The notes under the pieces are model-generated. The model worked only from the letters and a program-made list of their open reading frames with translations. It was not told the DNA's origin and made no database searches. A stretch of 47,569 nucleotides of DNA. Origin: an uncultured Flavobacteriales bacterium. GTDB lineage: Bacteria > Bacteroidota > Bacteroidia > Flavobacteriales_D > Parvicellaceae. The translations under genes were made by a program, and so were the position numbers. Where the stretch lies: contig CAJWDP010000022.1 of NCBI GenBank assembly GCA_913030835.1, forward strand, positions 1 through 47,569, read 5' to 3'. Shown piece by piece: positions 19,115 to 32,924 of this stretch (the stretch's first letter is position 1; every line of letters begins with the position of its first letter).

Positions 19115-19115
<1 letters not shown>
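18243..19115 (+). CDS. Secreted protein with T9SS type A sorting domain, PCMD-like
   Basis: A 290-residue exported protein: signal peptide 1-21 (ending NFNAQQ), then a beta-sandwich beginning LPNSGFENWDSFSVF, which resembles the start of the PCMD/carbohydrate-binding-like domains of Bacteroidota outer-surface proteins, with conserved DSLTGWYKTNPQSGDYA and SELWVDDLELIYNP strands. The last 75 residues form a T9SS type A sorting domain (ISIYNLNGQLI, KGLYLINLRSDEG, KLSVR). Its TAA overlaps the ATG of the TonB receptor (TAATG), so the two are translationally coupled and probably work together, for example as surface capture protein and transporter. The ligand cannot be told from sequence. The plus-strand TTG (18203) and TATTTTTC (18223-18230) upstream make a weak promoter. 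Confidence 0.85.
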
Positions 19116-23021
<3,906 letters not shown>

Positions 23022-23022
<1 letters not shown>

Positions 23023-24668
23023 TGGATTCTTCAAAGCATATCTTTTCTGCCGACCGCAGAGAATCGCTGGTGCATGAGCTAAAAAACAGAAAATTCGATC
23101 TGGTAGTAATCGGTGGCGGAATCACAGGGGCTGGAATAGCGTTAGATGCTGCTACCCGAGGCTTGTCTGTGGCATTGATCGAAAAAATGGATTTTGCTTC
23201 CGGGACTTCAAGCCGATCCACGAAACTGATTCACGGGGGATTGCGATACCTGAAGAATTTCGAATTTAATTTAGTAAAAGGCGTTGGTAAGGAGAGAGCC
23301 ATTTTGTACAGGAATGCACCTCATCTGGTCGTTCCCGAAAACATGCTGATTCCCATCTATTCTAATGGTACATTTAGCAAATTCACTACGAATGTTGGTT
23401 TGTGGTTATATGATCGGCTGGCATCTGTAAAAAAGAAAGAACGCAGGGTAATGCTCAACGCGAAAGAAACCGTTGCTAAAGTGCCGGCTTTGAGCCCAAA
23501 AGAACTCAAAGGAGGAGGGTTCTATTCCGAATACAGAACAGATGATGCTAGATTGACACTCGAGATCGTGAAAACGGCTTCATACAACGGAGCTTTGTGT
23601 ATCAATTATTTCACTTGTGTTGATCTGAAAATGGAGGGCGATTTATGTGCAGTTGCGTGCAGGGATGAGCTAAATGGTGAAACAATAACAATAAACGGCA
23701 AGCAAATCGTTAATGCTGCCGGACCGTGGGTCGATGAGGTAAGGAAGATTGATGCCGAGATAAAGGAAAAAACGATACTTCACACAAAAGGGATACATCT
23801 TGTAGTTCCCAAGGAAAGACTAAGTATAGACCAATCGGTTTATTTCGATGCAATTGATGGTCGAATGGTATTTGTAATCCCCAGATTTGGAACGACCTAT
23901 TTGGGAACAACCGACACGGTGTATTCGGGTTCACTGGACTCACCAAACATTACCACAGAAGATGTCAATTACCTGCTAGATTCCGTCAATCGTATTTTTC
24001 CGGAAGTTAATCTGAATCAAAGCGATGTGATTTCTTCATGGAGCGGTCTCCGACCCCTTATTCACCAAGAAGGTAAAACACCTGCTGAGATTTCCAGAAA
24101 AGATGAGATTTTTGTCTCCGATTCCGGTTTAATTTCAATAGCAGGGGGTAAACTGACAGGTTATCGACTCATGGCTAAAAAGACAGTTGATCTTGTTTGT
24201 AAGCGTTTGGATCTTGTGCAGGAATGCAGGACAGATTCTGTTCGGATTGTGGGTGGTGAATTTAAAACAGAAGGTTTGGTGCGGGCCTACATTACCAATC
24301 TGAAAACTAGAATGAAAAGTTTTGGTATCGAAGGGGGTGAAGCTGAAATTCTAGTAAGGGCTTTCGGGAAACAGACAGATACCATTCTTAAAAAAACAAG
24401 AGATTTTGAGGAAGATAAATTGATTCAGGCATTGGCTTGGTTTTGTTTGCGTAACGAACAGGTGCATACGCTTGCTGATTTTTATATCAGAAGATTGGGC
24501 TATTTGCATTTTTATCCAGATCGAATCAAAAGCACAATGAATTTGGTAGCATCGGTATTTGCGTCTTACCTTGGATGGGATGAAAGTCGAATTCAACAGG
24601 AGCTAAGTGATATGCAAGATCACCTGAAATCAATCACAGAATTTGAATCGGATCATGGAGAAGCGTGA
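23022..24668 (+). CDS. glpD: Glycerol-3-phosphate dehydrogenase (FAD, GlpD/GlpA type)
   Basis: A 548-residue flavoprotein that oxidises glycerol 3-phosphate to dihydroxyacetone phosphate and passes electrons to quinone at the inner membrane. The FAD dinucleotide-binding motif is GGGITG (31-36), followed by DAATRGLSVALIEKMDFA and TKLIHGGLRYL, and a C-terminal DAO_C helical domain (about 400-520). The ATG at 23022 overlaps the glpK stop (TAATG); a longer upstream in-frame start inside glpK adds nothing conserved. Its last 14 bases overlap the hydrolase gene, so glpK-glpD-hydrolase are coupled. Confidence 0.96.
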
Positions 24669-25287
24669 AATAAAAATTAGCAAAACAGCCCGTTACTTCC
24701 AGATTGGTCATCTATCGGAAAGAACAAAAGAGATTTGGTTTGTATTGCACGGATACGGGCAATTGGCGAGCTCCTTTCTAAAGTGGTTTGAGCCGATTGA
24801 TGATGGAAGCCGGTTGATTGTAGCGCCTGAAGGATTGCATCGATTTTACTGGGAAGGGTTTTCAGGGAAGGTGGTAGCGTCGTGGATGACAAAGGAAGAA
24901 CGAATATCGGATATTTCAGATTACATTGACTTCCTGGATGCCGTATATGCAGAAGTAGCAGGCGATACTGATTATCACATTCGTGTTTTAGGGTTTTCGC
25001 AAGGAACAGCAACCGCATGCAGATGGGCGCTGAATGGAACGTCAGCGATAAACAGCTTGATTCTTTGGGCCGGTGCTTTCCCCCACGATTTGGATTATAG
25101 CACATATGCGCAACGTTTAAATGAAATGGACATAAAGGTGCTGATCGGAGATGAGGATCGATTCATTACTTTAGATCAGGCCGAGGAGCACAAAAAGGAG
25201 ATGGAAGCCAAAGGGGTAAATTTTGAGCTGATTAAGTTCTCTGGAGGCCATAAAGTTTATGATGACCCTTTGATTTCTATTGTTTGA
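24655..25287 (+). CDS. Alpha/beta hydrolase (phospholipase/carboxylesterase-like)
   Basis: A 210-residue soluble serine hydrolase. The nucleophile elbow is GFSQG (113-117, Ser115); the oxyanion segment is FVLHGYGQLA (29-38); the acid is probably the aspartate in IGDEDRFIT and the base the histidine in SGGHKVYDD, the usual order of the family. No signal peptide, so it acts in the cytoplasm. ATG at 24655 lies inside the end of glpD (14-base overlap), so it is co-translated with the glycerol genes and may release glycerol or an acyl group from an imported ester; that is inference from context. Confidence 0.85.
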   Translation: MEKREIKISKTARYFQIGHLSERTKEIWFVLHGYGQLASSFLKWFEPIDDGSRLIVAPEGLHRFYWEGFSGKVVASWMTKEERISDISDYIDFLDAVYAEVAGDTDYHIRVLGFSQGTATACRWALNGTSAINSLILWAGAFPHDLDYSTYAQRLNEMDIKVLIGDEDRFITLDQAEEHKKEMEAKGVNFELIKFSGGHKVYDDPLISIV

Positions 25288-25295
25288 TCCAATGC

Positions 25296-27947
25296 TTAGA
25301 AAAGTGCAGTTAAACGTACGTTGATTCTTCTTGATGTCAAGTAGCTCGGAACAGCATACGATCTGCCAGTTACGTCCTTGATCCAGTTGTAAGCGATTAC
25401 ATTGTTGATGTCTAACAGATTGAATACCTCCACACTCAATTTTAGCTTATCTATTTTAGCGATTATAGAGTTGTTCTTTTTTCTTTCTTTTTGCGAGTTG
25501 GATAATATCTCTTTAGCAAATCCGATATCCACGCGTCGATAGGGTGGGGTTCTCAATACATCCCGCCAACGGTCATGGTTAGGAGGCCCATAGGGTAGTG
25601 ACGATCCAAAAACGAGATTCAAATTAACACTTAGTGTCTCCCATTTGATCTTGCTTCCGGGTATCAGGTTCTTCGGCATATGATCCTGAAAGAATAAACC
25701 TACGGAAATACGCTGATCTGTGGGTCTTGGTATATAGCCTGGCTGAATCAATTGACTATCCACTGCAACGTCATTCGCCGTATATCCTTGAATGATCTGC
25801 TCCCCCTGATCATTGAAGTAGTTGTAGTAAAAATCATCGTTGATGTCTTCTTCCGTTTTTAAGTAACCGATGGTCAACCATGATTCAATTCCTTTGACAA
25901 ATTCACCATTGATTTTTAGATCTGTTCCATAGGCGTATCCTCGTGAGTTATTCTCTGCAAAATACCTGAGCTTTACATTGTCCACCTCATATGGAATAAT
26001 GTCTCTCAGCTCTTTGTAGTAAAATTCTGAAGTGAGTTTGAATGGCCTGTCCCACATTCTGAATACATAATCCCCTCCAAGAACAAGATGATAAGAATGC
26101 TGTGCCCTGATTTCAGGATTAAGATCACCATTAAAGCCTCTGTATTCTCGGTAGAATGCCGGTTGAGCATAATGCCCCATGGATAATCGCAAAGAGACTG
26201 ATCTTCTGTACAGCTGACGGTCGTTCCAATAATACCACCTTGGTTTGTATTCTAGTACAGCCCTTGGACTGATTACGTTTTGCCCGTTATAGCTCCAGTA
26301 GTGTGTTCGAATTCCGGCATTGACTTTTAAATAGGCATTGCTGCTGAAGGTGGTATCTTTCACAAAGGTGGTGTCGTTGTCTGAATATTTCCCGTGGAAT
26401 GTGATTTCCTTATTTCGATGCAGGTACAGATTGCTTTGGATGTACCCCATAATCCTGTTGCTGGTTACCGAATTCTTAGCTTTTACTACTTCAAATAGTT
26501 CCAAATATTGATAAGGTTGTGCAGCCGGATCGGTATATCCAACAGAATCTTGAATGTGAGGAATTGAATAACCCGCAGAATCCAGCATATTCCATTCACT
26601 CAATTCATCTCGGATCCGCTCGTGCTTGTACGTCCCGCCCCAAAGCAATTCCCAGCTAGAAAATCGGTGCTCTCCTTTATGGGCAATGGAGAAAACCGTT
26701 CCGTTCAGCTCATTTCTCGCATGTTCAATGTAAGAGCCAACCCCGCGGGAGTATGCACTTTCTCCGAATTCCTCTGAAGTGATGTCTTTTTCCAGCTCGT
26801 CTAAAAAATACTGACCAAGTATGTCAAAGTTTTCAGATTCAATGGTCTGGAAAACGGAGCCGATAAACCGAAGCTTCGTGTTCTTTAGAGGTGAGATATA
26901 TCTGGCTCGGTAAGCTCCCAAATAGGTGTTGAATTGACTGATTTCCTGACCCTCGAAAAATACACGCAGTCGCAAGGCTTCATTAACGGTTCCAAACTCA
27001 GATTCAGCGTTTTCCGGAACAACTCGGTATTTATTCATCGCGCCATATCCCATGAAGGAATGCTCCCACTCGCCTCTGGAATAGGTGATCCTGGTTTGAA
27101 CGTCAGTAAATACAGGTCGATATTGACCTTTCGTTGGCAATGCATTGAATAGATATCCGTTGGAACGATAACGAATTCCGGTATTGTATGACCAAAGATG
27201 ATTTTTTGATTCGCTGCCGAATTGAACGTCTGCACCGAGCAGACTGGCACTGAAAACGCCCCCAAAATTGATGGGCCTTTTGTAGGTAATGTCCAAAACA
27301 GACGACATTTTATCTCCGTATCTTGCTTCAAAACCACCTGCCGAAAATCGAATATTGCTGATCATACTTGGATTGACGAAGCTGAGGCCTTCCTGCTGAC
27401 CGGAACGTGCCAAAAAAGGTCGGTACACTTCGACGTCGTTCACGTAAACCAGATTTTCGTCAAAATTTCCACCACGAACGTTGTATCCTGAACTCAATTC
27501 ATTTGAAGAGCTGACCCCTATACCCCCTGTTTTGAGCATGTCTTCAAAATTACCCATTGGCGAAGTGATGGTTCCGGGTTTTAATATTGGAAGGGTATCG
27601 AGTCCCGGCTCCTTAAGCACAGTATCAATGTAGACGGTACCCAATTCTTCCTCCATTTTGATGCGCAATTTAACCGTCTCGTCATCTTTAAGAATAAATG
27701 TTCTTGAATAGTTTTGATAACCCTCTGCTTTGATCACCAGATTGAGCTCTTGGTTAGACGGAACATTCAAATTAAATGATCCATTCAAGTCAACGTAGGC
27801 ATTTACATTGATGGATCTTATAGATAGTTCTGCATCCAACAGAGGTTCTTTCCCGTGCATTACTTTCCCCTTCAAAACCGCCGTTTGTCCGAGTGATGCG
27901 CTATGCAAAACAAACAGGAGCAGGAATATGTTAAGGATTGTTTTCAT
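25296..27947 (-). CDS. TonB-dependent receptor with CarboxypepD-like N-terminus
   Basis: An 883-residue outer-membrane receptor: signal peptide (1-20, ending SLGQ), a carboxypeptidase-regulatory-like domain (about 22-105), plug (about 125-225, with GGIGVSSSNELSSGYNVRGG and the SFVNPSMISNIRFSAGGF element) and a barrel ending in the aromatic residue of RLTALF. The plug's NVRGGNFDENLVYVNDVEVY motif is characteristic of a Bacteroidota receptor subgroup distinct from SusC. Start at 27947 gives the proper signal peptide; five codons upstream are not needed. It is the last gene of a probable minus-strand run with 28016-28681 (68-base gap). Substrate unknown. Convergent with the hydrolase gene, 8 bases apart. 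Confidence 0.9.
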   Translation of the reverse strand: MKTILNIFLLLFVLHSASLGQTAVLKGKVMHGKEPLLDAELSIRSINVNAYVDLNGSFNLNVPSNQELNLVIKAEGYQNYSRTFILKDDETVKLRIKMEEELGTVYIDTVLKEPGLDTLPILKPGTITSPMGNFEDMLKTGGIGVSSSNELSSGYNVRGGNFDENLVYVNDVEVYRPFLARSGQQEGLSFVNPSMISNIRFSAGGFEARYGDKMSSVLDITYKRPINFGGVFSASLLGADVQFGSESKNHLWSYNTGIRYRSNGYLFNALPTKGQYRPVFTDVQTRITYSRGEWEHSFMGYGAMNKYRVVPENAESEFGTVNEALRLRVFFEGQEISQFNTYLGAYRARYISPLKNTKLRFIGSVFQTIESENFDILGQYFLDELEKDITSEEFGESAYSRGVGSYIEHARNELNGTVFSIAHKGEHRFSSWELLWGGTYKHERIRDELSEWNMLDSAGYSIPHIQDSVGYTDPAAQPYQYLELFEVVKAKNSVTSNRIMGYIQSNLYLHRNKEITFHGKYSDNDTTFVKDTTFSSNAYLKVNAGIRTHYWSYNGQNVISPRAVLEYKPRWYYWNDRQLYRRSVSLRLSMGHYAQPAFYREYRGFNGDLNPEIRAQHSYHLVLGGDYVFRMWDRPFKLTSEFYYKELRDIIPYEVDNVKLRYFAENNSRGYAYGTDLKINGEFVKGIESWLTIGYLKTEEDINDDFYYNYFNDQGEQIIQGYTANDVAVDSQLIQPGYIPRPTDQRISVGLFFQDHMPKNLIPGSKIKWETLSVNLNLVFGSSLPYGPPNHDRWRDVLRTPPYRRVDIGFAKEILSNSQKERKKNNSIIAKIDKLKLSVEVFNLLDINNVIAYNWIKDVTGRSYAVPSYLTSRRINVRLTALF

Positions 27948-28015
27948 GTAAGAGCTGAGCAAAGTAAAAGAAATCGCTTCAATAGAACAGATGTAACCCG
28001 GAAATATTGTGTGAT

Positions 28016-28681
28016 TTAATCCTCTTCTTTACGCTTAAAATCTCCATTTTTCCACGCTTGAATGAACTTGGACCAGGCAATTGGGTTCAGCAATTGGATG
28101 GGAGGAGCCTGACCCGAATAGTATAGCTTTTGTTGATGCTGTGCCATTGCCCATTTGAAATTAACATCGCCATCTCCCGGTGTTCCTAGTACCCGGTCTC
28201 TCATATCTGCACGTTCTAAATTTTTTCTGGCTCTTTCGAGATCATCATCCGGAATATCAAAATCCAGAAATGCTTGTGCAAATTCTTCTTTACTGGGCCA
28301 TGGATAGATGTACACCGGTTGGAGAAGAAAAGTATCGGTTTCCATCAGAAAATACATGGTGTAGTGATCCCTAGTTATTGTGTCAGGAATGGTCAGGTAG
28401 GAGTCTTTATAACTCACGCTGGTAAAACGGATCAAGTCTCCGGGAGAAGCTACGATCGAAAAGTAACCGTAAAGGTCGGCCAATCGTCCCGATTTTTTGG
28501 ATTTGTTGTACACCCCGGCGTAAGGCACAGGCATTAAGCTATCTGAATCGATTACAAAACCCGAAAACTGAATGTATTTCGTTGTATCGCCCGAAGCGGT
28601 TGCATCGGACTGCGCAAGAATTTGCCCTGCACTCAGCAAAATGGCAAATAAAACAGCGAAATATGTAGAAATTTTCAGCAA
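28016..28681 (-). CDS. Periplasmic CarboxypepD-regulatory-like protein
   Basis: A 221-residue exported protein with a signal peptide (1-23, ending ILAQ) and a small beta-sandwich of the carboxypeptidase-regulatory-like type (about 38-120: YIQFSGFVIDSDSLMPVPYAGV, GRLADLYGYFSIVASPGD), followed by a helical, charged C-terminal region of unknown role (about 125-221). No barrel, so it is not a receptor; proteins of this type are often conserved beside TonB-receptor genes. The only in-frame starts near the signal peptide are TTG (28681) and CTG (28678); no ATG exists there. An exact TAAATTTG element (minus strand, 28694-28701) sits just upstream without a well-spaced TTG, which would leave a very short leader. 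Confidence 0.75.
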   Translation of the reverse strand: MLKISTYFAVLFAILLSAGQILAQSDATASGDTTKYIQFSGFVIDSDSLMPVPYAGVYNKSKKSGRLADLYGYFSIVASPGDLIRFTSVSYKDSYLTIPDTITRDHYTMYFLMETDTFLLQPVYIYPWPSKEEFAQAFLDFDIPDDDLERARKNLERADMRDRVLGTPGDGDVNFKWAMAQHQQKLYYSGQAPPIQLLNPIAWSKFIQAWKNGDFKRKEED

Positions 28682-28783
28682 GCCTTAAAAGTACAAATTT
28701 AAAACTCGGAAGTGACAAGTATAGTGTGCCAAAAGGATTATTTAACAAAAGTTGGAACCGAATCGGGATTCGGTAGATTGACA

Positions 28784-30514
28784 TTAAAACTCAATTTCTG
28801 ATTCAAATTTGTTGATGTTTTTTCTTTCGTCAACCACTTCAAGAACCAATTTGTGTTTCCCCTTGGTTATCGGGTTATATTGATCAAACGGAACGACCAG
28901 TAAGTTTGATTTTGGGGTATAGTAAGAATGATACCATTTGTTATCGATGAACGCCTTGTAGGAGTAGATGCCGGAAAGATCGTCTGATATCCTGAAACGT
29001 AATTTTTTTGCGGATCGATACTTATTATCCGATAAGTTGAGACCGGTAACTTTCGGCATGGTAGTGTCTATGGCAACAGCGTAGTTTCCGAATGACCGTA
29101 CTTTACTTGTGACCCATCCTTCTTCATATTCCCCACCCTTTGCACTCAAGCCTTTTAAATTTTTACTTACTTCAGCGATCAAGAGCTTGCTCTGATGTTC
29201 CGGTTTGACGGCATCAAGCTTCATTTTCAGCACAAAGTAATTCTGTAACGGCACAGAGTCTGTATTAAACCCGTAAATCGGAGATAAGCAAGCCGGATTT
29301 TTGGCAGAAAGCTCCTTTAATGATACGGATGCATCTTCATATAGAGTTTCTTTCTTAAAATAAGCTTCGAAGTCATCGGTTGCCACGGTGTTCTCGCTTG
29401 ACGCATCGAATTCATGGGTGCCTTTAGCAGACCGTTCTTCTATTTTCAGTTTGGTGTTTCCCTTCAACTCAAACTGCAGTCTGGACTGATTTCCATATAC
29501 ATCTTTTACCACATACAATAGTTTATGCAGCTGATTATCTGAGATGGAAAAGGTCCCGTCGTCTAAGCCGTTATTGTAAATTTTGAGTTTGTTGTTTTCG
29601 CAAATAAATGACTTGTGGTAGCTCTTTTTACCGTAACGATAATGCAAATAATCCATGTACGCATTAATGTATCGGTTCGTGCTGAAATTTAGTTTTTCAA
29701 GTTTTTGTTCGAAGATCAGCCTTTTGTCTAGGTAGAGCTGTATAGAATAAATCCCACATTTATTAGGTGCTGCGTTGAGTTTATCAATCGTATGTATTGC
29801 CAATCCCAATTTCCCGTGAACTTCAAGTGCTTTCCCTGAACTCAATTGATAAACTCCATTGTTTTTTGTGGCAGCTACTAATTTATCCTGATTCTTTCCT
29901 GCAATATTGGCACCGTCTAAACTGTATAGCTTTATTCCAAAAATACTAGGCGGTATGTCGTCTTTAATATCAAAATTGAATAGCAGTGGGTTAATCGGCT
30001 CCTCTGTTTTCGTATTTCTGATCTCAAAGTGCAGGTGAGGAGCCGTAGAGCTTCCTGAGTTTCCGGAATAGGCAATTACATCTCCTTTCTTTACTGGGAA
30101 CTGCTCCGGTCCCGGATATACGGTAATTACTTCTTTTTGCTTTTTGCGCTGCACTTTTCTGACAAATGCTTCAACGTTCTTTTCAAAAGCACTGCAATGC
30201 GCATAAACTGAAGTGCGACCGTCCGGATGATCTACATAGATGCAAAGACCATAGCCCCAATGAGAAACATTGATTCTGGAAATGTAGCCATCTGCTATAG
30301 ACAGTAATTTATATCCTTCCGTATTGTTTGTTTTTATATCCAATCCCGTATGAAAATGATTGGATCTTAATTCAGCAAAATTTCCTGCCAATATCAACGG
30401 TATAGCCATGGGTGGTCCGTATTGTGAATTGGAATAATCGGCTTGAGATATTCCTGCAGAACAAAGTGTTAAACAAAAATAGAGTGTCACAAGGGCTCGA
30501 ATCAATCTAAACAT
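28784..30514 (-). CDS. M23-family (LytM-like) metallopeptidase domain protein
   Basis: A 576-residue exported protein. After a signal peptide (1-24) comes a LytM/M23 domain with all metal ligands: HTGLD (H55, D59), YAHCS (H106) and HLHFE (H160, H162), so it is likely an active zinc endopeptidase of peptidoglycan cross-links or a related peptide target. The following 400 residues are beta-rich and carry no known domain I recognise (RFRISDDLSGIYSYKAFID looks like an Ig/fibronectin-like strand pattern). I chose the ATG at 30514 as it starts the signal peptide; an upstream frame to 30589 only adds a basic tail. First of the minus-strand run 30514-25296; divergent from the zapA operon. Confidence 0.85.
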   Translation of the reverse strand: MFRLIRALVTLYFCLTLCSAGISQADYSNSQYGPPMAIPLILAGNFAELRSNHFHTGLDIKTNNTEGYKLLSIADGYISRINVSHWGYGLCIYVDHPDGRTSVYAHCSAFEKNVEAFVRKVQRKKQKEVITVYPGPEQFPVKKGDVIAYSGNSGSSTAPHLHFEIRNTKTEEPINPLLFNFDIKDDIPPSIFGIKLYSLDGANIAGKNQDKLVAATKNNGVYQLSSGKALEVHGKLGLAIHTIDKLNAAPNKCGIYSIQLYLDKRLIFEQKLEKLNFSTNRYINAYMDYLHYRYGKKSYHKSFICENNKLKIYNNGLDDGTFSISDNQLHKLLYVVKDVYGNQSRLQFELKGNTKLKIEERSAKGTHEFDASSENTVATDDFEAYFKKETLYEDASVSLKELSAKNPACLSPIYGFNTDSVPLQNYFVLKMKLDAVKPEHQSKLLIAEVSKNLKGLSAKGGEYEEGWVTSKVRSFGNYAVAIDTTMPKVTGLNLSDNKYRSAKKLRFRISDDLSGIYSYKAFIDNKWYHSYYTPKSNLLVVPFDQYNPITKGKHKLVLEVVDERKNINKFESEIEF

Positions 30515-30618
30515 CAGATTTCCTATAAGAGATTTAAATTTTCTCCCGAAAATAACGGAACTGAAAACTCGATTGTTATTCACTAACACAAAGATTTTAA
30601 CAATCCCTTTGCTAAAAA

Positions 30619-30649
30619 TTTGGTTGAAATCAATTCAATCTTATTTTTG
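30619..30649 (+). promoter_or_regulatory. Bacteroidota-type promoter of the zapA-rny operon
   Basis: TTTG at 30619-30622 and TATTTTTG at 30642-30649 match the TTTG / TAnnTTTG consensus exactly with a 19-base spacer. A transcript would start about six bases downstream (near 30655), leaving a leader of about 20 bases before the ATG at 30674, so the TTG at 30656 is unlikely to be the start of the first gene. Confidence 0.7.
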
Positions 30650-30673
30650 TATTAATTGAAACGTGTAGATTCT

Positions 30674-30961
30674 ATGAGTACACCGGGGGTAGTTGAAGAA
30701 GTGAAAGCCAATGTGGAACGAATCATTGGTATTTGCGATGAGTTACGGAAGAGTAAGTCCGGTTTATTGGATGCGAATGCTTTGTTGGAGCAGACCATTA
30801 AGGAACAACAAGAGGAGATAAAAGAACTGCACGGAACAATAGAAATGTTGAAGATGGCAAAATCTTTAGCCGTAGCAGACGGAAAAACAACTGATGCTAA
30901 ACTGAAGATCAACGAATTGGTTAGAGAAATCGACAAATGTATTTCTCTGCTTAACAAATAG
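30674..30961 (+). CDS. Small coiled-coil protein upstream of zapA
   Basis: A 95-residue acidic helical protein with heptad patterns through most of its length (LLEQTIKEQQEEIKELHGT, ELVREIDKCISLLNK), consistent with a coiled-coil dimer. No signal peptide or membrane segment. It is two bases upstream of zapA and shares its promoter. Position and shape invite comparison with ZapB-like or other Z-ring organisers, but I recognise no family and sequence identity to ZapB is not evident. The ATG at 30674 is preferred over an upstream TTG because the predicted transcription start lies at about 30655. Confidence 0.75.
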   Translation: MSTPGVVEEVKANVERIIGICDELRKSKSGLLDANALLEQTIKEQQEEIKELHGTIEMLKMAKSLAVADGKTTDAKLKINELVREIDKCISLLNK

Positions 30962-30963
30962 AA

Positions 30964-31248
30964 ATGAACGAACTATCTATAAAAGTTACCATTGCTGGCA
31001 GGACTTATCCGCTCACCATAGATCGGAGCGAGGAGGAAAAGATCCGTGTCGCGGTATCTAAAATAAATGACAACATTAAGGATCTCAGGGATAATTATGC
31101 AGTAAAAGATACTCAGGATCTTTTGGCAATGACTGCACTGCAATTTTCGACGCAAAGCGAACTCCTGGATAGTTCAGTTGATGCAGATAAACTGGATAAT
31201 GCACTTAATGAAGTTAATGACCGGTTAAAATCCTATTTGACTAAATAA
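30964..31248 (+). CDS. zapA: Cell division protein ZapA
   Basis: A 94-residue ZapA-family protein that binds FtsZ filaments and stabilises the Z-ring. The N-terminal beta-strand domain (VTIAGRTYPLTID, about 8-20), the EEEKIRVAVSKINDNI linker helix and the long C-terminal helix with heptad repeats (about 55-94) are all recognisable. Length is normal for the short Bacteroidota form. It sits between a coiled-coil gene and rny, an order often seen in this phylum. The gene is two bases downstream of its neighbour and 31 bases upstream of rny. Confidence 0.88.
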   Translation: MNELSIKVTIAGRTYPLTIDRSEEEKIRVAVSKINDNIKDLRDNYAVKDTQDLLAMTALQFSTQSELLDSSVDADKLDNALNEVNDRLKSYLTK

Positions 31249-31279
31249 TCAATTCAAGCCGTCTTTTTAATTAAAAAAG

Positions 31280-32821
31280 ATGGAAATTACCAGTATAGTT
31301 TTAGGGGCTGTTGGCGGGCTCGTGTTGGGCGGAGTTCTTATGTTTTTGATCTTAGATCGAATGCTGAAGTCGCGCAAAAAGTCGATTATAGACGAAGCCA
31401 AAAAAGAAGGTCAATCGATCAAAAAGGACAAAATTCTTCAGGCAAAAGAAAAATTTCATCAGCTCAAACAGGATCATGAGCGAAAGGTGAACGAGGAAAA
31501 CAGAAAAATCCAAAGCCGAACGGATAGCATCAAGTCGAAAGAAAAAACACTTTCGCGTCAGATCGAACAAAATAAAGGAAAGGAAAAGAACCTGGAAAAG
31601 TTACAGAATCAGCTGGACGATCAATTGAATCTGGTATCCAGACAAAAAGGTGAGCTGGAAAAACTGACGGAACAATATGTAGAGCAGCTGGAATCGGTTT
31701 CAGGATTGTCGAAGGATGAAGCCAAGGAGAAAATGGTGACAACATTAAAAGATGAGGCCAAAACAGAAGCGGTAGCGCACATCAAAGACATCATGGATGA
31801 AGCCAAGATGAATGCATCTAAAGAAGCCAAAAAGATTGTGATTCAAACCATTCAGCGAGTGGCAACAGAACAAGTAATTGAGAACTCTGTGTCTGTGTTC
31901 AATATTGATTCGGACGAAATTAAAGGTAGAATAATTGGTAGAGAGGGCAGGAATATTCGAGCAATAGAAGCGGCTACCGGAGTTGAGCTGATCATAGACG
32001 ATACACCGGAAGCAATCATCCTGTCTTGTTTTGATCCGGTTAGAAGAGAGATCGCCAGACTTGCTTTGCATCAGCTGGTATCGGATGGGAGAATTCACCC
32101 CGCTCGGATAGAAGAGGTGGTGTCCAAAACGAAAAAGTCCATTGAAGAAGAAATCATAGAAGTCGGCAAGAGAACCTGTGTTGATCTTGGCATTCATGGA
32201 TTGCACCCTCAGCTGACAAAAATGGTGGGGAGGATGAAATATCGATCTTCATACGGTCAAAATTTGTTGCAGCATTCACGTGAGGTGGCGAACCTATGCG
32301 CTACCATGGCAACAGAGCTTGGTTTGAATCCGAAGGTTGCAAAGCGTAGTGGGTTACTGCATGATATTGGAAAGGTTCCGGAGGATGAACCCGAATTGCC
32401 ACATGCTATTCTGGGAATGAAGCTGGCGGAAAAATACGGCGAAAAGAAAGATGTCTGTAACGCCATTGGTGCGCATCATGATGAAATTGAAATGACCTCG
32501 CTGATTTCTCCGATTGTTCAGGTTTGTGACGCCATATCAGGTGCCAGACCAGGTGCTAGGAGAGAAATTGTTGAATCATACATACAGCGAATCAAGGATC
32601 TTGAGGGATTGGCATTAGAGTATCCGGGAGTTCAAAAATCATATGCGATTCAGGCGGGAAGAGAGCTTCGCGTGCTGGTTGAAAGTGAGAAAGTTTCGGA
32701 CAAACGAGCTGACGAATTGTCGTTTGAGATCTCACAAAAAATTCAAACTGAAATGACCTATCCAGGTCAGGTTAAAGTTACCGTGATCCGGGAAAAGAGA
32801 GCTGTAAACTACGCGAAATAG
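31280..32821 (+). CDS. rny: Ribonuclease Y
   Basis: A 513-residue membrane-anchored endoribonuclease that initiates mRNA decay. Domains in order: one N-terminal transmembrane helix (about 3-27, [18 protein letters not shown]), a long charged coiled coil (about 30-190), a KH RNA-binding domain (about 210-270, [19 protein letters not shown]), and a metal-dependent HD domain (about 325-420, with GLLHDIGKV and the HHDEIE element). Length is normal (about 510-520). A near-perfect palindrome lies just before its start (31264-31277) but has no T-run and is probably not a terminator, so it is likely co-transcribed with zapA. Confidence 0.95.
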   Translation: MEITSIVLGAVGGLVLGGVLMFLILDRMLKSRKKSIIDEAKKEGQSIKKDKILQAKEKFHQLKQDHERKVNEENRKIQSRTDSIKSKEKTLSRQIEQNKGKEKNLEKLQNQLDDQLNLVSRQKGELEKLTEQYVEQLESVSGLSKDEAKEKMVTTLKDEAKTEAVAHIKDIMDEAKMNASKEAKKIVIQTIQRVATEQVIENSVSVFNIDSDEIKGRIIGREGRNIRAIEAATGVELIIDDTPEAIILSCFDPVRREIARLALHQLVSDGRIHPARIEEVVSKTKKSIEEEIIEVGKRTCVDLGIHGLHPQLTKMVGRMKYRSSYGQNLLQHSREVANLCATMATELGLNPKVAKRSGLLHDIGKVPEDEPELPHAILGMKLAEKYGEKKDVCNAIGAHHDEIEMTSLISPIVQVCDAISGARPGARREIVESYIQRIKDLEGLALEYPGVQKSYAIQAGRELRVLVESEKVSDKRADELSFEISQKIQTEMTYPGQVKVTVIREKRAVNYAK

Positions 32822-32871
32822 CACATGACTTATCGCAATTCGGATGGCTGCGTTACGCGGCTTTGCATTCG

Positions 32872-32906
32872 TTTGTGCTTATTGCATGAACAGATGTTTA
32901 TATTTG
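32872..32906 (+). promoter_or_regulatory. Candidate promoter of the polysaccharide locus
   Basis: TTTG at 32872-32875 and an exact TATATTTG at 32899-32906, spacer 23 bases, at the upper end of the range accepted for this phylum. A start near 32912 would place the ATG at 32925 about 13 bases into the transcript. This also argues against the longer frame beginning at 32844. Confidence 0.55.
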
Positions 32907-32924
32907 TTATATAAGCAAAGCAAA

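Noticed and set aside
31264-31277. Near-perfect palindrome TTTTTAATTAAAAA before rny
   Set aside because: All A/T, no GC stem, no following T-run; more likely AT-rich spacing than a terminator or operator.
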